A stretch of 32,902 bases of DNA from Rivihabitans pingtungensis (GCF_003201855.1 NZ_QJKI01000002.1:196024-228925); one strand, 5' to 3'; positions 15,680 to 23,100 are shown, counted from the stretch's first letter. The notes: generated from the sequence alone by a model not told the origin. Numbers and translations are program-made.

Positions 15680-16509
15680 CAAAGATTTCCTCCGTAGGCC
15701 AGACGGCCATGTTCATGGGTGTAGCGCGCCATCAGGTCGCAAAAATCCGCAAATGACTGTTTCAGGCCCTGCTGCATGCACGAATGATGTGCCTGCTGGG
15801 GGCGGGCTTCGTGTACGTGGATATTCGGGCTGAAATGGATGGTGGTGGATAACGGCACGGTGTGCCTGGATGGCCGCACCGCATCTTCCTGCCGTTTGGC
15901 TGCAGCTTGTGGCGCCCGCAGCATGGCCTGCTGCTGTTCAGGGCCAGCGTTGGGTATGCGTGGTTTCAGCTCTGCGAGCCTCTGCCGACACGGGGATGCA
16001 TGCCCCATTTGATGTAGCGATGTGGCAGCAGGCTGCGCACCATGTTTTTGGCTATCGACATGGTGTGCCGGCAGCAAGCGTGACAGGCCAAGATGGATGG
16101 CCGGATGGGCTGGCAGCTGCAATATGGGGCACAGTGCGGCCGTCGCCGTCAGGGGCAGTCCCAGACGGATGCCGACATGGTGATGGCTGGTCAACTGCAC
16201 CATAGGGCTTGCCGCACAGGCGTGTTGCCGAGCACCTGACCGTGCACGGTGTGGCCGGATGCTGACCCGGCTCGCGACATGTGCCGATGGCATGCGATCT
16301 GCGGACCATGACAGTCCGGTGGACAGGCGTGCTGCACGGGTATCTGTCGCCTTTATCGTGCGACATGCCGTCAGAGGGAAATCCGGATGCCCGCAGGTCG
16401 AGGCTGCTTGAGCCAACTGGAGGGTTCTGCCCAGCACAATCTCGGCCACAGCCTGGCCTCCGATGGCCAGGCCGATGCCGTGCGTGTGTGTAAGAGGCGA
16501 AATGGTCAT
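15679..16509 (-). CDS. Putative tape-measure protein, unusually short
   Basis: 276 residues from ATG 16509 with CAGGAG 8 bases upstream. It sits where all Mu/P2-like tails keep their tape measure, between the tail assembly chaperone pair and gpU. The C-terminal part resembles tape-measure ends: STTIHFSPNIHVHEA followed by a helix (MQQGLKQSFADFCDLMARY). The rest is rich in H, A, R and S and lacks the long helical coiled-coil middle and clear membrane segments of normal tape measures (700-800 residues in P2). The frame has no break. If tail length scales at about 1.5 angstrom per residue, the tail would be near 40 nm. The assignment rests mainly on position. Confidence 0.65.
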   Translation of the reverse strand: MTISPLTHTHGIGLAIGGQAVAEIVLGRTLQLAQAASTCGHPDFPLTACRTIKATDTRAARLSTGLSWSADRMPSAHVASRVSIRPHRARSGARQHACAASPMVQLTSHHHVGIRLGLPLTATAALCPILQLPAHPAIHLGLSRLLPAHHVDSQKHGAQPAATSLHQMGHASPCRQRLAELKPRIPNAGPEQQQAMLRAPQAAAKRQEDAVRPSRHTVPLSTTIHFSPNIHVHEARPQQAHHSCMQQGLKQSFADFCDLMARYTHEHGRLAYGGNL

Positions 16510-16543
16510 GTGGAATGCTCCTGACAATGAACAGTGGCCAGGC

Positions 16544-16670
16544 TCAGGGCAGGTCGTCGCGCGTGGCTTGTACGACCCAGGCAAAAAAATCTTCCAGTTC
16601 CAAACCGTCAATTTCACTGGGTTGAAAATGAAACGCATATGCCAGTGTGCCCGCGCCCTGCCAGAGGGAT
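16544..16670 (-). CDS. Frameshift-encoded extension of the tail assembly chaperone (P2 E' / GpE-like)
   Basis: After the chaperone stop, the frame offset by +1 (equal to -2) stays open to 16544. It encodes GAGTLAYAFHFQPSEIDGL and ELEDFFAWVVQA, which match the GpE family pattern of P2 (FHWxP......M.L.EL..W...A). It has no start codon or ribosome-binding site of its own, so it should be made only as a fusion to the upstream chaperone. The overlap of the two frames reaches back to about 16837. Such chaperone pairs, joined by programmed frameshift, are conserved in long-tailed phages; Mu uses -2, P2 uses -1. Confidence 0.7.
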
Positions 16671-16919
16671 TCAGGCGATACCCAGAATGTCCAGAAATCG
16701 GGTTTTGAGCGTTTGGTAATCCGCCGCATCCATTTCTTCCAGATCTTCGGGCAACAGGCCGACCATACGCGCCACGCCCAGCAGCTCGATTTGGGCCGGA
16801 TCGCTGTTGGCTTGTTGATTGATTGCCTTGATGTCACGGACTTTCAGGCGTCGCAGCGAGACACTGGCCAGCGGCTGGCCTGCTGCGGTGGTGAATGGGT
16901 ATTGCAGGGTCACTTCCAT
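16671..16919 (-). CDS. Tail assembly chaperone (P2 gpE / Mu gp41-like, TAC_7)
   Basis: 82 residues. MEVTLQYPFTTAAGQPLASVSLRRLKVRDIKAI and the later GVARMVGLLPEDLEEMDAADYQTLKTRF are typical of the family. These proteins coat the tape measure during tail assembly and are absent from the finished tail. AGGAG lies before the start. The ending LDILGIA-stop overlaps the second frame that carries the GpE-like extension. Confidence 0.87.
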   Translation of the reverse strand: MEVTLQYPFTTAAGQPLASVSLRRLKVRDIKAINQQANSDPAQIELLGVARMVGLLPEDLEEMDAADYQTLKTRFLDILGIA

Positions 16920-16991
16920 GAACTGAGCTCCTGATGGCTGTGTACAAAGGCGGCCGGCGTGTTCTGAGGCTCACGCCGGCCGGGTGGAGGA

Positions 16992-17516
16992 TCAGCCGCC
17001 GATGTTGTGGCGGTAATGTGCCAGGGCATCCTGGCCATCGACACGGAACACATTCGCCAGATAATCCAGCTCCAGGCACTCCTTGCCACCGATCAACTGC
17101 TTGAGCGCCGTGGCGCTGAAGGATGAGCAGAATTCGGCGTTTTCATTCTGACGGAAGGCACCCAGTGGGTTTTTCGTGAACATCACGGTCAGGAAGGTCA
17201 CCAGCGGCTGCTCTTCAACACGGCCTTGTGCGTTGTACACCTCAATGCTGGAGCGGCATTGCAGTTGCACGGCCTGGAAAGGATTGGCCACCAGGAGTGC
17301 CACGTCCTGGTACAGGGCATTCCACTTGATCTCACCTTCCAGCTTGTCAAAGCCGGCAGGCAGTTCGATCTTGCCGATCATCCCCAGCGCCTTGTGTTCT
17401 TGCATGATGGCGCTGACATCGGGCAGGCGGATTTCACTGGCCCGGCCCAGCAGAGACTGGCCATTGACATAAATATTGGCATTGGTGATGCGATTGATCT
17501 GGATATTGCCAGCCAT
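16992..17516 (-). CDS. Major tail tube protein (P2 FII family)
   Basis: 174 residues from ATG 17516, with AGGAG in the end of the sheath gene. The start IQINRITNANIYVNGQSLLGRASEIRLPDV and the segment IGKIELPAGFDKLEGEIKWN are characteristic of FII-type tubes. Hexamers stack to form the inner tube driven through the target envelope. The length matches the family. A 72-base gap separates it from the chaperone gene. Confidence 0.94.
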   Translation of the reverse strand: MAGNIQINRITNANIYVNGQSLLGRASEIRLPDVSAIMQEHKALGMIGKIELPAGFDKLEGEIKWNALYQDVALLVANPFQAVQLQCRSSIEVYNAQGRVEEQPLVTFLTVMFTKNPLGAFRQNENAEFCSSFSATALKQLIGGKECLELDYLANVFRVDGQDALAHYRHNIGG

Positions 17517-17521
17517 GATGA

Positions 17522-18949
17522 TCAGGCTCCTTTCAGCGAAGTCAGGCATGCCGAGACGATCTCGGTTTCAAAGGACAGACGTTCCAGCACCGATGCCGGC
17601 GTGTAGCGATAGCTGATCAGCACATGCCCTTCTGCCAGTTGAGTGTCCGGATTACGGGCGGGGTCAAACCACGCCTTGAAGTGGCTGACCGCACCCTTGC
17701 CGATCAGCATGCGGCCATGGCGCTCGACCGATTCCACCAGGGTATCGATCAGGGCCTGATTGATCGGCTGATCAATATGGTTCTGACCAAGGCGGCGGAT
17801 GGCCTCGTCGATCAAATCACTGGTGCGGCGCACATGCTCGAAATGGCGCGGATGAGGTTCGGTCGGCCAGGCTGCCGTACGGTTGCCCCACAGACGGAAG
17901 CCATCCTGGCTGGCCAGCACCGTGGTGATACCCTCGGCATTCAGACGGTTGATTTCCGATTGCGGATCATCGGTATGTGCCGGCAATGGGCGCTCCAGAC
18001 CGGTGACACCCACCAGACGCTGGTTAGAGCTGGACCACCAGAAACCCTTATCCTGATCCACTCGGGCACGCAGGCCGGCAGCACGGGCTGAGAGCGGCTC
18101 CAGATGTTCGGTTTTGCTGGCCGGGTCATACACCTTGACATGCGGGTAACACAGTCTGACCCGATCGCTCAGGGTATTGAAATTGATTGCCCCATCCATA
18201 TCCCGGCCGTCGATCACCTGTTGCAAGGTGGCGCCAATCGGCGCATCCAGATAAGTCATGGCCTTGAGGTCGGTGGCCAATGCGACCATGCTTTGCGCCA
18301 CGCTGCTCTGGGTGCAGAAACCCGGCGCAATCAGGATCTTGGCTTCCAGGCCCAGCAGGCTGCTGGTGGTCTTCAGGGCTTGCAGGCCGGAGCTGGTTCC
18401 ATTGTTGACATCCAGGGCACCGATGATTTCAACATCCGTGATCAGGCTGGGGTCGGCATAGTCATAGCTGGCCTTCAGTGCCGCACCTACGGCAATCGCA
18501 CCTGTGGCAATGCGCACGATTTCGCCCGACAGGGCATTCAGCCGATAGTCGGTTCCCTCGGCATAGGTGGTGCCGCCAGCGGCATCGGTCAGGATCAGGT
18601 TGGCTACAGCCGGATGCATCAGACGGGCACGATCCGTGCGGGTGTTCAGCTCCAGTGTTTCCTGGGGCACCTGGGTCTTGTGTATGCTCGGGTCCAGCAC
18701 ATTGATGACAATGACCGGGCACACGCCATGGTCATGAATCGCTTTCAAGGCCTGAGGAATGGTAAAGCCCGCCAGTGCGGGACCAAACAGGGCGGCATCC
18801 TGTTCAGTGCCAATCAGGCTGGCTTGATTCACCGGGCCTGTGGGGGCTGCCCCCACCAGGCCGATCACGGCACTCTGCACCGCATGCAACTGGCGCGGGC
18901 CTCGTTCAACTTCGCTGGTGTCCACACCATGCAAATAGTTTGCTGCCAT
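17522..18949 (-). CDS. Contractile tail sheath protein (P2 FI / Mu L family)
   Basis: 475 residues from ATG 18949, preceded by AGGAG 9 bases upstream; longer readings upstream lack family similarity. The sheath pattern is clear: N-terminal HGVDTSEVERGPR and VIGLVGAAPTGP, middle ILIAPGFCTQ and ATDLKAMTYLDAP, WWSSSNQRLVGVTGLERPL, and the C-terminal contraction core with FRLWGNRT, FEHVRRTSDLIDEAIRR and the late beta strand VLISYRYTPASVLERLSFETEIV. Sheath contraction powers tube insertion. Its presence makes this a myovirus-type tail. Confidence 0.96.
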   Translation of the reverse strand: MAANYLHGVDTSEVERGPRQLHAVQSAVIGLVGAAPTGPVNQASLIGTEQDAALFGPALAGFTIPQALKAIHDHGVCPVIVINVLDPSIHKTQVPQETLELNTRTDRARLMHPAVANLILTDAAGGTTYAEGTDYRLNALSGEIVRIATGAIAVGAALKASYDYADPSLITDVEIIGALDVNNGTSSGLQALKTTSSLLGLEAKILIAPGFCTQSSVAQSMVALATDLKAMTYLDAPIGATLQQVIDGRDMDGAINFNTLSDRVRLCYPHVKVYDPASKTEHLEPLSARAAGLRARVDQDKGFWWSSSNQRLVGVTGLERPLPAHTDDPQSEINRLNAEGITTVLASQDGFRLWGNRTAAWPTEPHPRHFEHVRRTSDLIDEAIRRLGQNHIDQPINQALIDTLVESVERHGRMLIGKGAVSHFKAWFDPARNPDTQLAEGHVLISYRYTPASVLERLSFETEIVSACLTSLKGA

Positions 18950-19093
18950 TGTTTTACGCTCCTTTTGCGTAGACAGCCGCACCGTCTGGGTGCGACCTGG
19001 ATAGGCCATGTCAACGAGGGCATCGTTGGCAGTGGTCTGTTTTTCATGGAAAAACCAAAATAGGCGTACGTATCTGTGTCTGATTGCTCTCTT

Positions 19094-19122
19094 GGCATGG
19101 CGCTGCATGGTGCAGCCATGCC
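19094..19122 (-). other. RNA hairpin between the Gp37-like and sheath genes
   Basis: GGCATGG pairs with CCATGCC, with an inner CTGC/GCAG stem, within the 187-base gap before the sheath gene. There is no T tract. It may stabilise the mRNA or tune expression of the first gene against the sheath. Nothing else is recognised in the gap apart from the sheath ribosome-binding site. Confidence 0.4.
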
Positions 19123-19136
19123 AGGAGGTAGGGCGT

Positions 19137-19607
19137 TTACTCGACCACACCTTGAACATCCATCAGCAAGACTGCCGGGGTGTGCGTGTCAGCAGGCAAG
19201 TACAGCAGCGTGATATCCAGTTCCAGCACATACAGCCATAGCGCTGGATCTTCTGTGCTCTGCCGGGATTCGCGTATCAGGCGCAAGGACATGCCATCCG
19301 GCAAGGTCAGGGTACGAAGAGCGCTACGTACACTTTCCAGCAGCCACAGTGCGGTATCTGCGCCTTGCAAGGGCTTGCACAGCACATGCGTCGTCAGATG
19401 GGCAATCTGCTGCTGCCCACAGCCTTGCAGATCTGCAGAAGGCAAGAAATCGCTGCCCCGATAACCCAGTAGCACCACATCTGCCGTAGTGGCCGGGGCG
19501 TAGGTGGCTGGCTGACCGGCAAAGTGGGCGACTTCACACGTCGGCAAGGCGCCCTGAAGCTGAATACGCAAGGTGTCGATCAATTGCGGAAGAGAGAGCA
19601 TGGCCAT
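19137..19607 (-). CDS. Gp37-like tail completion protein (Mu gp37 type)
   Basis: 156 residues from ATG 19607 (a second ATG is at 19601). Seen: a helical start LSLPQLIDTLRIQLQGALP, a strand AFA-like segment VAHFAGQPATYAP, VVLLGYRGSDFLPS, and a C-terminal LWLYVLELDITLLYL. In Mu and BcepMu a protein of this kind lies directly upstream of the sheath, which is the strongest support. It is the first gene of the left tail operon, behind a palindromic operator candidate. Confidence 0.7.
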   Translation of the reverse strand: MAMLSLPQLIDTLRIQLQGALPTCEVAHFAGQPATYAPATTADVVLLGYRGSDFLPSADLQGCGQQQIAHLTTHVLCKPLQGADTALWLLESVRSALRTLTLPDGMSLRLIRESRQSTEDPALWLYVLELDITLLYLPADTHTPAVLLMDVQGVVE

Positions 19608-19666
19608 CTTGTGTCAACCGTACGGGAAAAGATGGGCTCATGATCCGGAGAAGGCACACACAGGTC

Positions 19667-19684
19667 TTGTAAACTCGTTTACAA
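19667..19684. promoter_or_regulatory. Perfect palindrome, operator candidate of the left tail operon
   Basis: TTGTAAACTCGTTTACAA is an 8-2-8 perfect inverted repeat 60 bases upstream of the first tail gene. It suits a dimeric DNA-binding protein such as the gp16-like or Mor protein encoded alongside. It does not match the LexA consensus CTGT-N8-ACAG. A looser relative, TTGTAA-N6-GTTTATA, lies at 25450-25468 before the right operon. Confidence 0.5.
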
Positions 19685-19833
19685 AAAGCAGTTACCCACC
19701 TGGTGTAGAAAGATGTAATTGACTTTTTAATGTAATAGTGATAAAGCCATGCTGATAAAATCAAAAAAATCTAAGTATTTCTACGATGACATTAATGGGT
19801 TGTTTTTTAGGTAGAAAATATGGTGAAATAAAT

Positions 19834-19855
19834 CATCATCTGCGTTCAGATGATG
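19834..19855. promoter_or_regulatory. Inverted repeat over the gp16-like gene promoter
   Basis: CATCATCTG and CAGATGATG are perfect 9-bp arms around CGTT. They end 4 bases before a TATAAA -10-like box, so a bound protein would block or place RNA polymerase for the gp16-like/mor transcript. Confidence 0.45.
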
Positions 19856-19888
19856 CGATATAAATTTTTCAGATACGGAAAATTCATC

Positions 19889-20086
19889 ATGTCTCACTCC
19901 AATGTAATGACCCCCGAAGAACTCAAGGCCAAATTCGAGCGCGAAGGTCGCACCTTCTCCAGTTGGGCCTTGGAACACGGCTACAATCGCATCGACGTAT
20001 ACAAGGTGCTCAGTGGCATCTGTAAGGCCAAGCGCGGCAAAGGCCATCAGATTGCCGTCCAACTCGGGCTCAAGCCCCAATCATGA
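19889..20086 (+). CDS. Phage-associated DNA-binding protein, BcepMu gp16-like
   Basis: 65 residues from ATG 19889; ATG 19907 is an alternative. TPEELKAKFEREGRTFSSWA, then YNRIDVYKVLSGICKAKRGKGHQIAVQLGL, follows the BcepMu gp16 family pattern: a small helix-turn-helix protein of the early region of Mu-like phages. Its role in those phages is not well defined, and repression or early control is inferred. It is divergent from the left tail operon and 144 bases before mor. Confidence 0.75.
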   Translation: MSHSNVMTPEELKAKFEREGRTFSSWALEHGYNRIDVYKVLSGICKAKRGKGHQIAVQLGLKPQS

Positions 20087-20143
20087 TGTGTTTTCACGTA
20101 TTTTCAGCCTATCAGGCTGATGACATCAGTCGCTGAGCCGGCA

Positions 20144-20208
20144 CCGGCATTCACAGGCAAGAATGCCGGCATCCGTTCAAGGACCGAACCCTGGGTGGCA
20201 TGCCACCC
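20144..20208. promoter_or_regulatory. Two palindromes between the gp16-like gene and mor
   Basis: CCGGCATTC (20144-20152) pairs with GAATGCCGG (20161-20169) across an 8-nt loop. GGGTGGCATGCCACCC (20193-20208) is a perfect 16-base palindrome ending 22 bases before the mor start. They may be an attenuator and an operator, or mRNA hairpins limiting mor translation. Confidence 0.4.
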
Positions 20209-20230
20209 AACGTGACATCAGGAGTACATC

Positions 20231-20560
20231 ATGCGGGAACAATTGAAGAGCAAGGGCCCCGAGTTGCTGACTGATCTGGCCGATCATGTGGCCCTGACCC
20301 TGATCCAGTCTTGCCGGCTGGATCAGGAGGCTGCCCGGCAGGCGGCCCAGGCCGTGGCGGTACACATGGCCGACCACTGGGGCGGACAAAGTATTTACTT
20401 TCCCATGGGCTTGGCCCGGCGGATTTCCGAACGTGATAGCCTGATTCGTCAGGAATTTACTGGCAACAACCATGGCGATCTGGCCAGAAAGTATGGCGTA
20501 TCGCTACAGTGGATTTACAAGATCGTCAAAGCCACTGACAAGATTGGCATCGCTTCATGA
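20231..20560 (+). CDS. Mor-family transcription activator
   Basis: 109 residues with AGGAG 8 bases before the ATG. The N-terminal dimerisation region is followed by the family signature WGGQSIYFPMG, the RRISERDSLIRQEFTGNNHGDLARKYGVS segment and a helix-turn-helix ending LQWIYKIVK. Mor and C of phage Mu bind as dimers and activate middle and late promoters that lack good -35 boxes. Here the protein is the obvious candidate activator for both tail operons. A terminator follows 49 bases later. Confidence 0.88.
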   Translation: MREQLKSKGPELLTDLADHVALTLIQSCRLDQEAARQAAQAVAVHMADHWGGQSIYFPMGLARRISERDSLIRQEFTGNNHGDLARKYGVSLQWIYKIVKATDKIGIAS

Positions 20561-20609
20561 GAATGATCATGGTTTGATTTGGTCAATCGGCATGGTTTCT
20601 GTCATCGGT

Positions 20610-20641
20610 ACGGTGTGTCATTTCATGACGCACCGTTTTTT
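20610..20641 (+). terminator. Rho-independent terminator after mor
   Basis: ACGGTGTGTCAT (20610-20621) pairs with ATGACGCACCGT (20625-20636), 12 bp with one G-T pair and the loop TTC, followed by six T. Confidence 0.9.
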
Positions 20642-20751
20642 CATGCCTGAGCGACACTGTACTGCTCCGCGCCCATATGTACTGTCTCTGGCAGGGCCGG
20701 CGCACTGGCGTACACTGGTGGCTTGTTTCTCTTCGTGAAAGACCTTGCACT

Positions 20752-21516
20752 ATGTACGCCAGCAACTTTGTGCTTGACGACTATCTCAGCCGCATCGGCT
20801 ACCACGGCCCGCGCGACGCCAGCGCCGCCACCCTGGCGCAGCTGATGCGCGCCCAGTTGTTTACCGTGCCGTTTGAAAACCTGGACGTGCAAGCCGGCAA
20901 AATCGTGTCGATGACGCCGGAAGACATCGTGCAAAAAATCGTCTACCAGCCACGCGGCGGCTACTGCTACGAAGTCAACGGTCTGTTCGCCATGGCCTTG
21001 CAGGCGCTGGGCTTTAGCTACACTTTTTTGGCCGCGCGGCCGATGTTCTACCCGGTGCGCCGCCCGAAAACCCATATGGTGCTGTGCGTGCGCGCCGATG
21101 GCCGCGACTGGCTGTGTGACTTGGGTTTTGGCAGCTATGGCATCCGCGCGCCGCTGGCGCTGGATGCGCTGGATAGTGATATTGCCCAGGATCACGACCG
21201 CTTCCGCCTCAGCCGCGATGCGCAAGGCGTGTATCTGCTGCAAGCCTGGGTGGACGGCGAATGGGCCAATCAATATGGCTTTGACCTGCACCCGCAAGAG
21301 TGGATCGACTTTGCCCCGGCCAACTATCTGAACTCCACCCACCCCGAGGCGATTTTTGTGCAAAAACTGCTGGTGGTGCGCCACACCCCGCGCGGCCGCC
21401 ACATCCTGCTGGGCGAGCGTCTGAAAACCATCGAAGACGGCGTCAGCCAGCTGCGCGAGTTGGGCGCGGCCGAGGTGGCTGTGGTCTTGCGCGAGGTGTT
21501 TGCCCTGGCGGCCTGA
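20752..21516 (+). CDS. nat: Arylamine N-acetyltransferase
   Basis: 254 residues from ATG 20752. The Cys-His-Asp triad is complete: C72 in RGGYCYEVN, H108 in PKTHMVL, D123 in LCDLGFG. The N-terminal PFENLD (40-45) is typical. NAT enzymes move an acetyl group from acetyl-CoA to arylamines or hydrazines in the cytoplasm; the natural substrate is unknown here. The end WIDFAPANYLNSTHPEAIF is a well-kept family segment. It lies between mor and rarA, converging on rarA with 13 bases between the stops. Confidence 0.93.
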   Translation: MYASNFVLDDYLSRIGYHGPRDASAATLAQLMRAQLFTVPFENLDVQAGKIVSMTPEDIVQKIVYQPRGGYCYEVNGLFAMALQALGFSYTFLAARPMFYPVRRPKTHMVLCVRADGRDWLCDLGFGSYGIRAPLALDALDSDIAQDHDRFRLSRDAQGVYLLQAWVDGEWANQYGFDLHPQEWIDFAPANYLNSTHPEAIFVQKLLVVRHTPRGRHILLGERLKTIEDGVSQLRELGAAEVAVVLREVFALAA

Positions 21517-21529
21517 TGTCGCTGCCGGC

Positions 21530-22867
21530 TCAATGCGTGTCGCTGTCGGCCTCGGCATCCAGCCCGCGTAAAAACGCCAGCTTGTCGGCTATCTTGCTTT
21601 CCAGCCCACGCGGCACCGGCTGATACCAGCCCGGCTCGGCCATGCCTTCGGGCAAGTAGCGCTCGCCTGCGGCGTAGCCGTGCGGTTCGTCGTGGGCGTA
21701 ACGGTAGGCGTGGCCGTGGCCCAGCTCTTTCATCAGTTGAGTGGGGGCGTTGCGCAGATGCACCGGGACTTCCCGGCTTTTGTCCTGCTTCACAAAGGCG
21801 CGCGCCGCGTTATAGGCGGTGTAGCCGGCATTGCTCTTGGCGGCAACAGCCAGATAAATCACCGCCTGTGCCAGCGCCAACTCGCCTTCCGGGCTGCCCA
21901 GCCGCTCGTAGGTCAAGGCGGCGTCGTTGGCGATTTGCATGGCGCGCGGGTCGGCCAAGCCGATGTCTTCCCAGGCCATGCGCACAATGCGCCGGGCCAG
22001 ATAGCGCGGGTCGGCGCCGCCATCCAGCATGCGCGTCAGCCAGTACAGCGCGGCGTCCGGGTGCGAGCCGCGCACCGATTTGTGCAGCGCAGAAATCTGG
22101 TCGTAAAAATGGTCGCCGCCCTTGTCAAAGCGCCGGCTGTTGACAGTCAGCGCGCTGTCAACAAACTGGGCGTCGATGGCCTCCACCTGCGCCGCCTGGG
22201 CGGCGGCGGCGCATTGCTCAAGCAGATTCAGCAGCCGGCGCGCGTCGCCGTCGGCATGGCCCACCAGCGCCGCTTGCGCTGCCTCGTCAAAGCGCAGCTG
22301 CGGCAGCGCCTTGCGCTGGGCGCGGGTGAGCAACAGCCTGAGCTCGTCATCGCCCAGGGATTTCAGCACATACACCTGCGCGCGCGACAACAGCGCGGCG
22401 TTGACCTCAAACGATGGGTTCTCGGTGGTGGCGCCGATAAAGGTCACCAGCCCGCTTTCGGTGTAGGGCAACAGCGCATCTTGCTGGCTTTTGTTAAAGC
22501 GGTGGATTTCATCGACAAACAAAATGGTACGCACCCCGCGCGCCAGATGGCGCTGGGCGGTGTCCATGGCGGCGCGGATATCTTTCACCCCGGAAAACAC
22601 CGCCGACAGGGCGATGAATTTACAGTGAAACGCGCTGGCAGTCAGCCGCGCCAGCGTGGTCTTGCCCACCCCCGGCGGCCCCCAAAAAATCATCGAATGC
22701 GGCTTGCCGGACTGAAACGCCAGTTGCAAGGGCTTGCCGGGGCCGAGCAAATGGCGCTGGCCAATCACCTCGTCCAGATTGTGCGGGCGCAGGGCTTCGG
22801 CCAGCGGCGCGGCGGGCGTCTGGGCAAATAGCTCAGATGGCGAGGACGCAGAAAACAAATCGCTCAT
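21530..22867 (-). CDS. rarA: Replication-associated recombination protein RarA (MgsA), AAA+ ATPase
   Basis: 445 residues from ATG 22867; a longer reading from 22930 is not supported by the family. Walker A GPPGVGKTT (63-71), Walker B ILFVDEIHRF (D119, E120), sensor GATTENPSFE near 141, and the C-terminal region KSNAGYTAYNAA, PVHLRNAPTQLMKELG and YLPEGM are all typical of RarA. It acts at stalled replication forks and binds SSB. In many betaproteobacteria rarA directly follows lolA; here lolA lies at base 1 and faces the other way, which is a sign of rearrangement. Confidence 0.96.
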   Translation of the reverse strand: MSDLFSASSPSELFAQTPAAPLAEALRPHNLDEVIGQRHLLGPGKPLQLAFQSGKPHSMIFWGPPGVGKTTLARLTASAFHCKFIALSAVFSGVKDIRAAMDTAQRHLARGVRTILFVDEIHRFNKSQQDALLPYTESGLVTFIGATTENPSFEVNAALLSRAQVYVLKSLGDDELRLLLTRAQRKALPQLRFDEAAQAALVGHADGDARRLLNLLEQCAAAAQAAQVEAIDAQFVDSALTVNSRRFDKGGDHFYDQISALHKSVRGSHPDAALYWLTRMLDGGADPRYLARRIVRMAWEDIGLADPRAMQIANDAALTYERLGSPEGELALAQAVIYLAVAAKSNAGYTAYNAARAFVKQDKSREVPVHLRNAPTQLMKELGHGHAYRYAHDEPHGYAAGERYLPEGMAEPGWYQPVPRGLESKIADKLAFLRGLDAEADSDTH

Positions 22868-22972
22868 GGCGGCTCGGGCAAAAATAGACACGGCAAGATT
22901 CTGACCGGCGCACGGCGGGGCTGCAAGCATGGGCTTACGGTGTCTCGTGCTATGGTATGACGTTCATACTAA

Positions 22973-23084
22973 GAGCCGCTAACAAAACCCTCCTGGCGTT
23001 GTTGTGTGACCTTGTCGTACTACTTGTACTGTCTGCGGTCACACGCCTAGCCAGGAACGCTGCGCTGGGTTTTGTTAGCGACTC
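22973..23084 (+). repeat. Intact MITE-like hairpin element, 112 bp
   Basis: The terminal inverted repeats are 18 bp with one mismatch: GAGCCGCTAACAAAACCC, and the complement of GAGTCGCTAACAAAACCC. They are flanked by TAA on both sides (22970-22972, 23085-23087), inside a 5-base repeat CTAAG. Inner arms TCCTGGC/GCCAGGA and GTGTGACC/GGTCACAC make nearly the whole element one hairpin. There is no coding capacity. A TAA duplication and a GAG-type end resemble IS5-group elements, but the parent transposon is not identified. It lies between the divergent rarA and EamA genes. Confidence 0.82.
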
Positions 23085-23100
23085 TAAGCAAGGCGGGTGT

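Larger units (their letters stand above)
19608..19888. promoter_or_regulatory. Divergent control region between the tail operon and gp16-like gene
   Basis: AT-rich, no gene. It holds several ordered elements. A perfect palindrome lies at 19667-19684. Two direct repeats ATGTAAT lie 17 bases apart (19713-19719, 19730-19736), with a third copy at 19902-19908. An imperfect inverted pair TATTTCTAC and GTAGAAAATA lies around 19775-19820. A perfect 9-bp inverted repeat covers 19834-19855, just before a TATAAA (19859-19864). Leftward and rightward promoters must both lie here. Confidence 0.65.
12774..20560. mobile_element. Left half of a split contractile tail element (tailocin-like) with its regulators
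   Basis: Nine minus-strand tail genes (Gp37-like to spike) plus the divergent gp16-like and mor genes. The gene order follows Mu/BcepMu and P2 tails. No head, packaging, replication, integration or lysis gene is present, so it is read as a domesticated tail module and not a prophage. No flanking att repeats were recognised. A MITE-like copy marks the left edge and a terminator at 20,610 the right. Confidence 0.75.

Noticed and set aside
19667..19684. LexA (SOS) box before the left tail operon
   Set aside because: The palindrome is TTGTAAAC-TC-GTTTACAA; it lacks the CTGT-N8-ACAG form.
22957..23100. Longer N terminus for the EamA transporter
   Set aside because: These codons lie in the MITE-like hairpin and are not related to the family.
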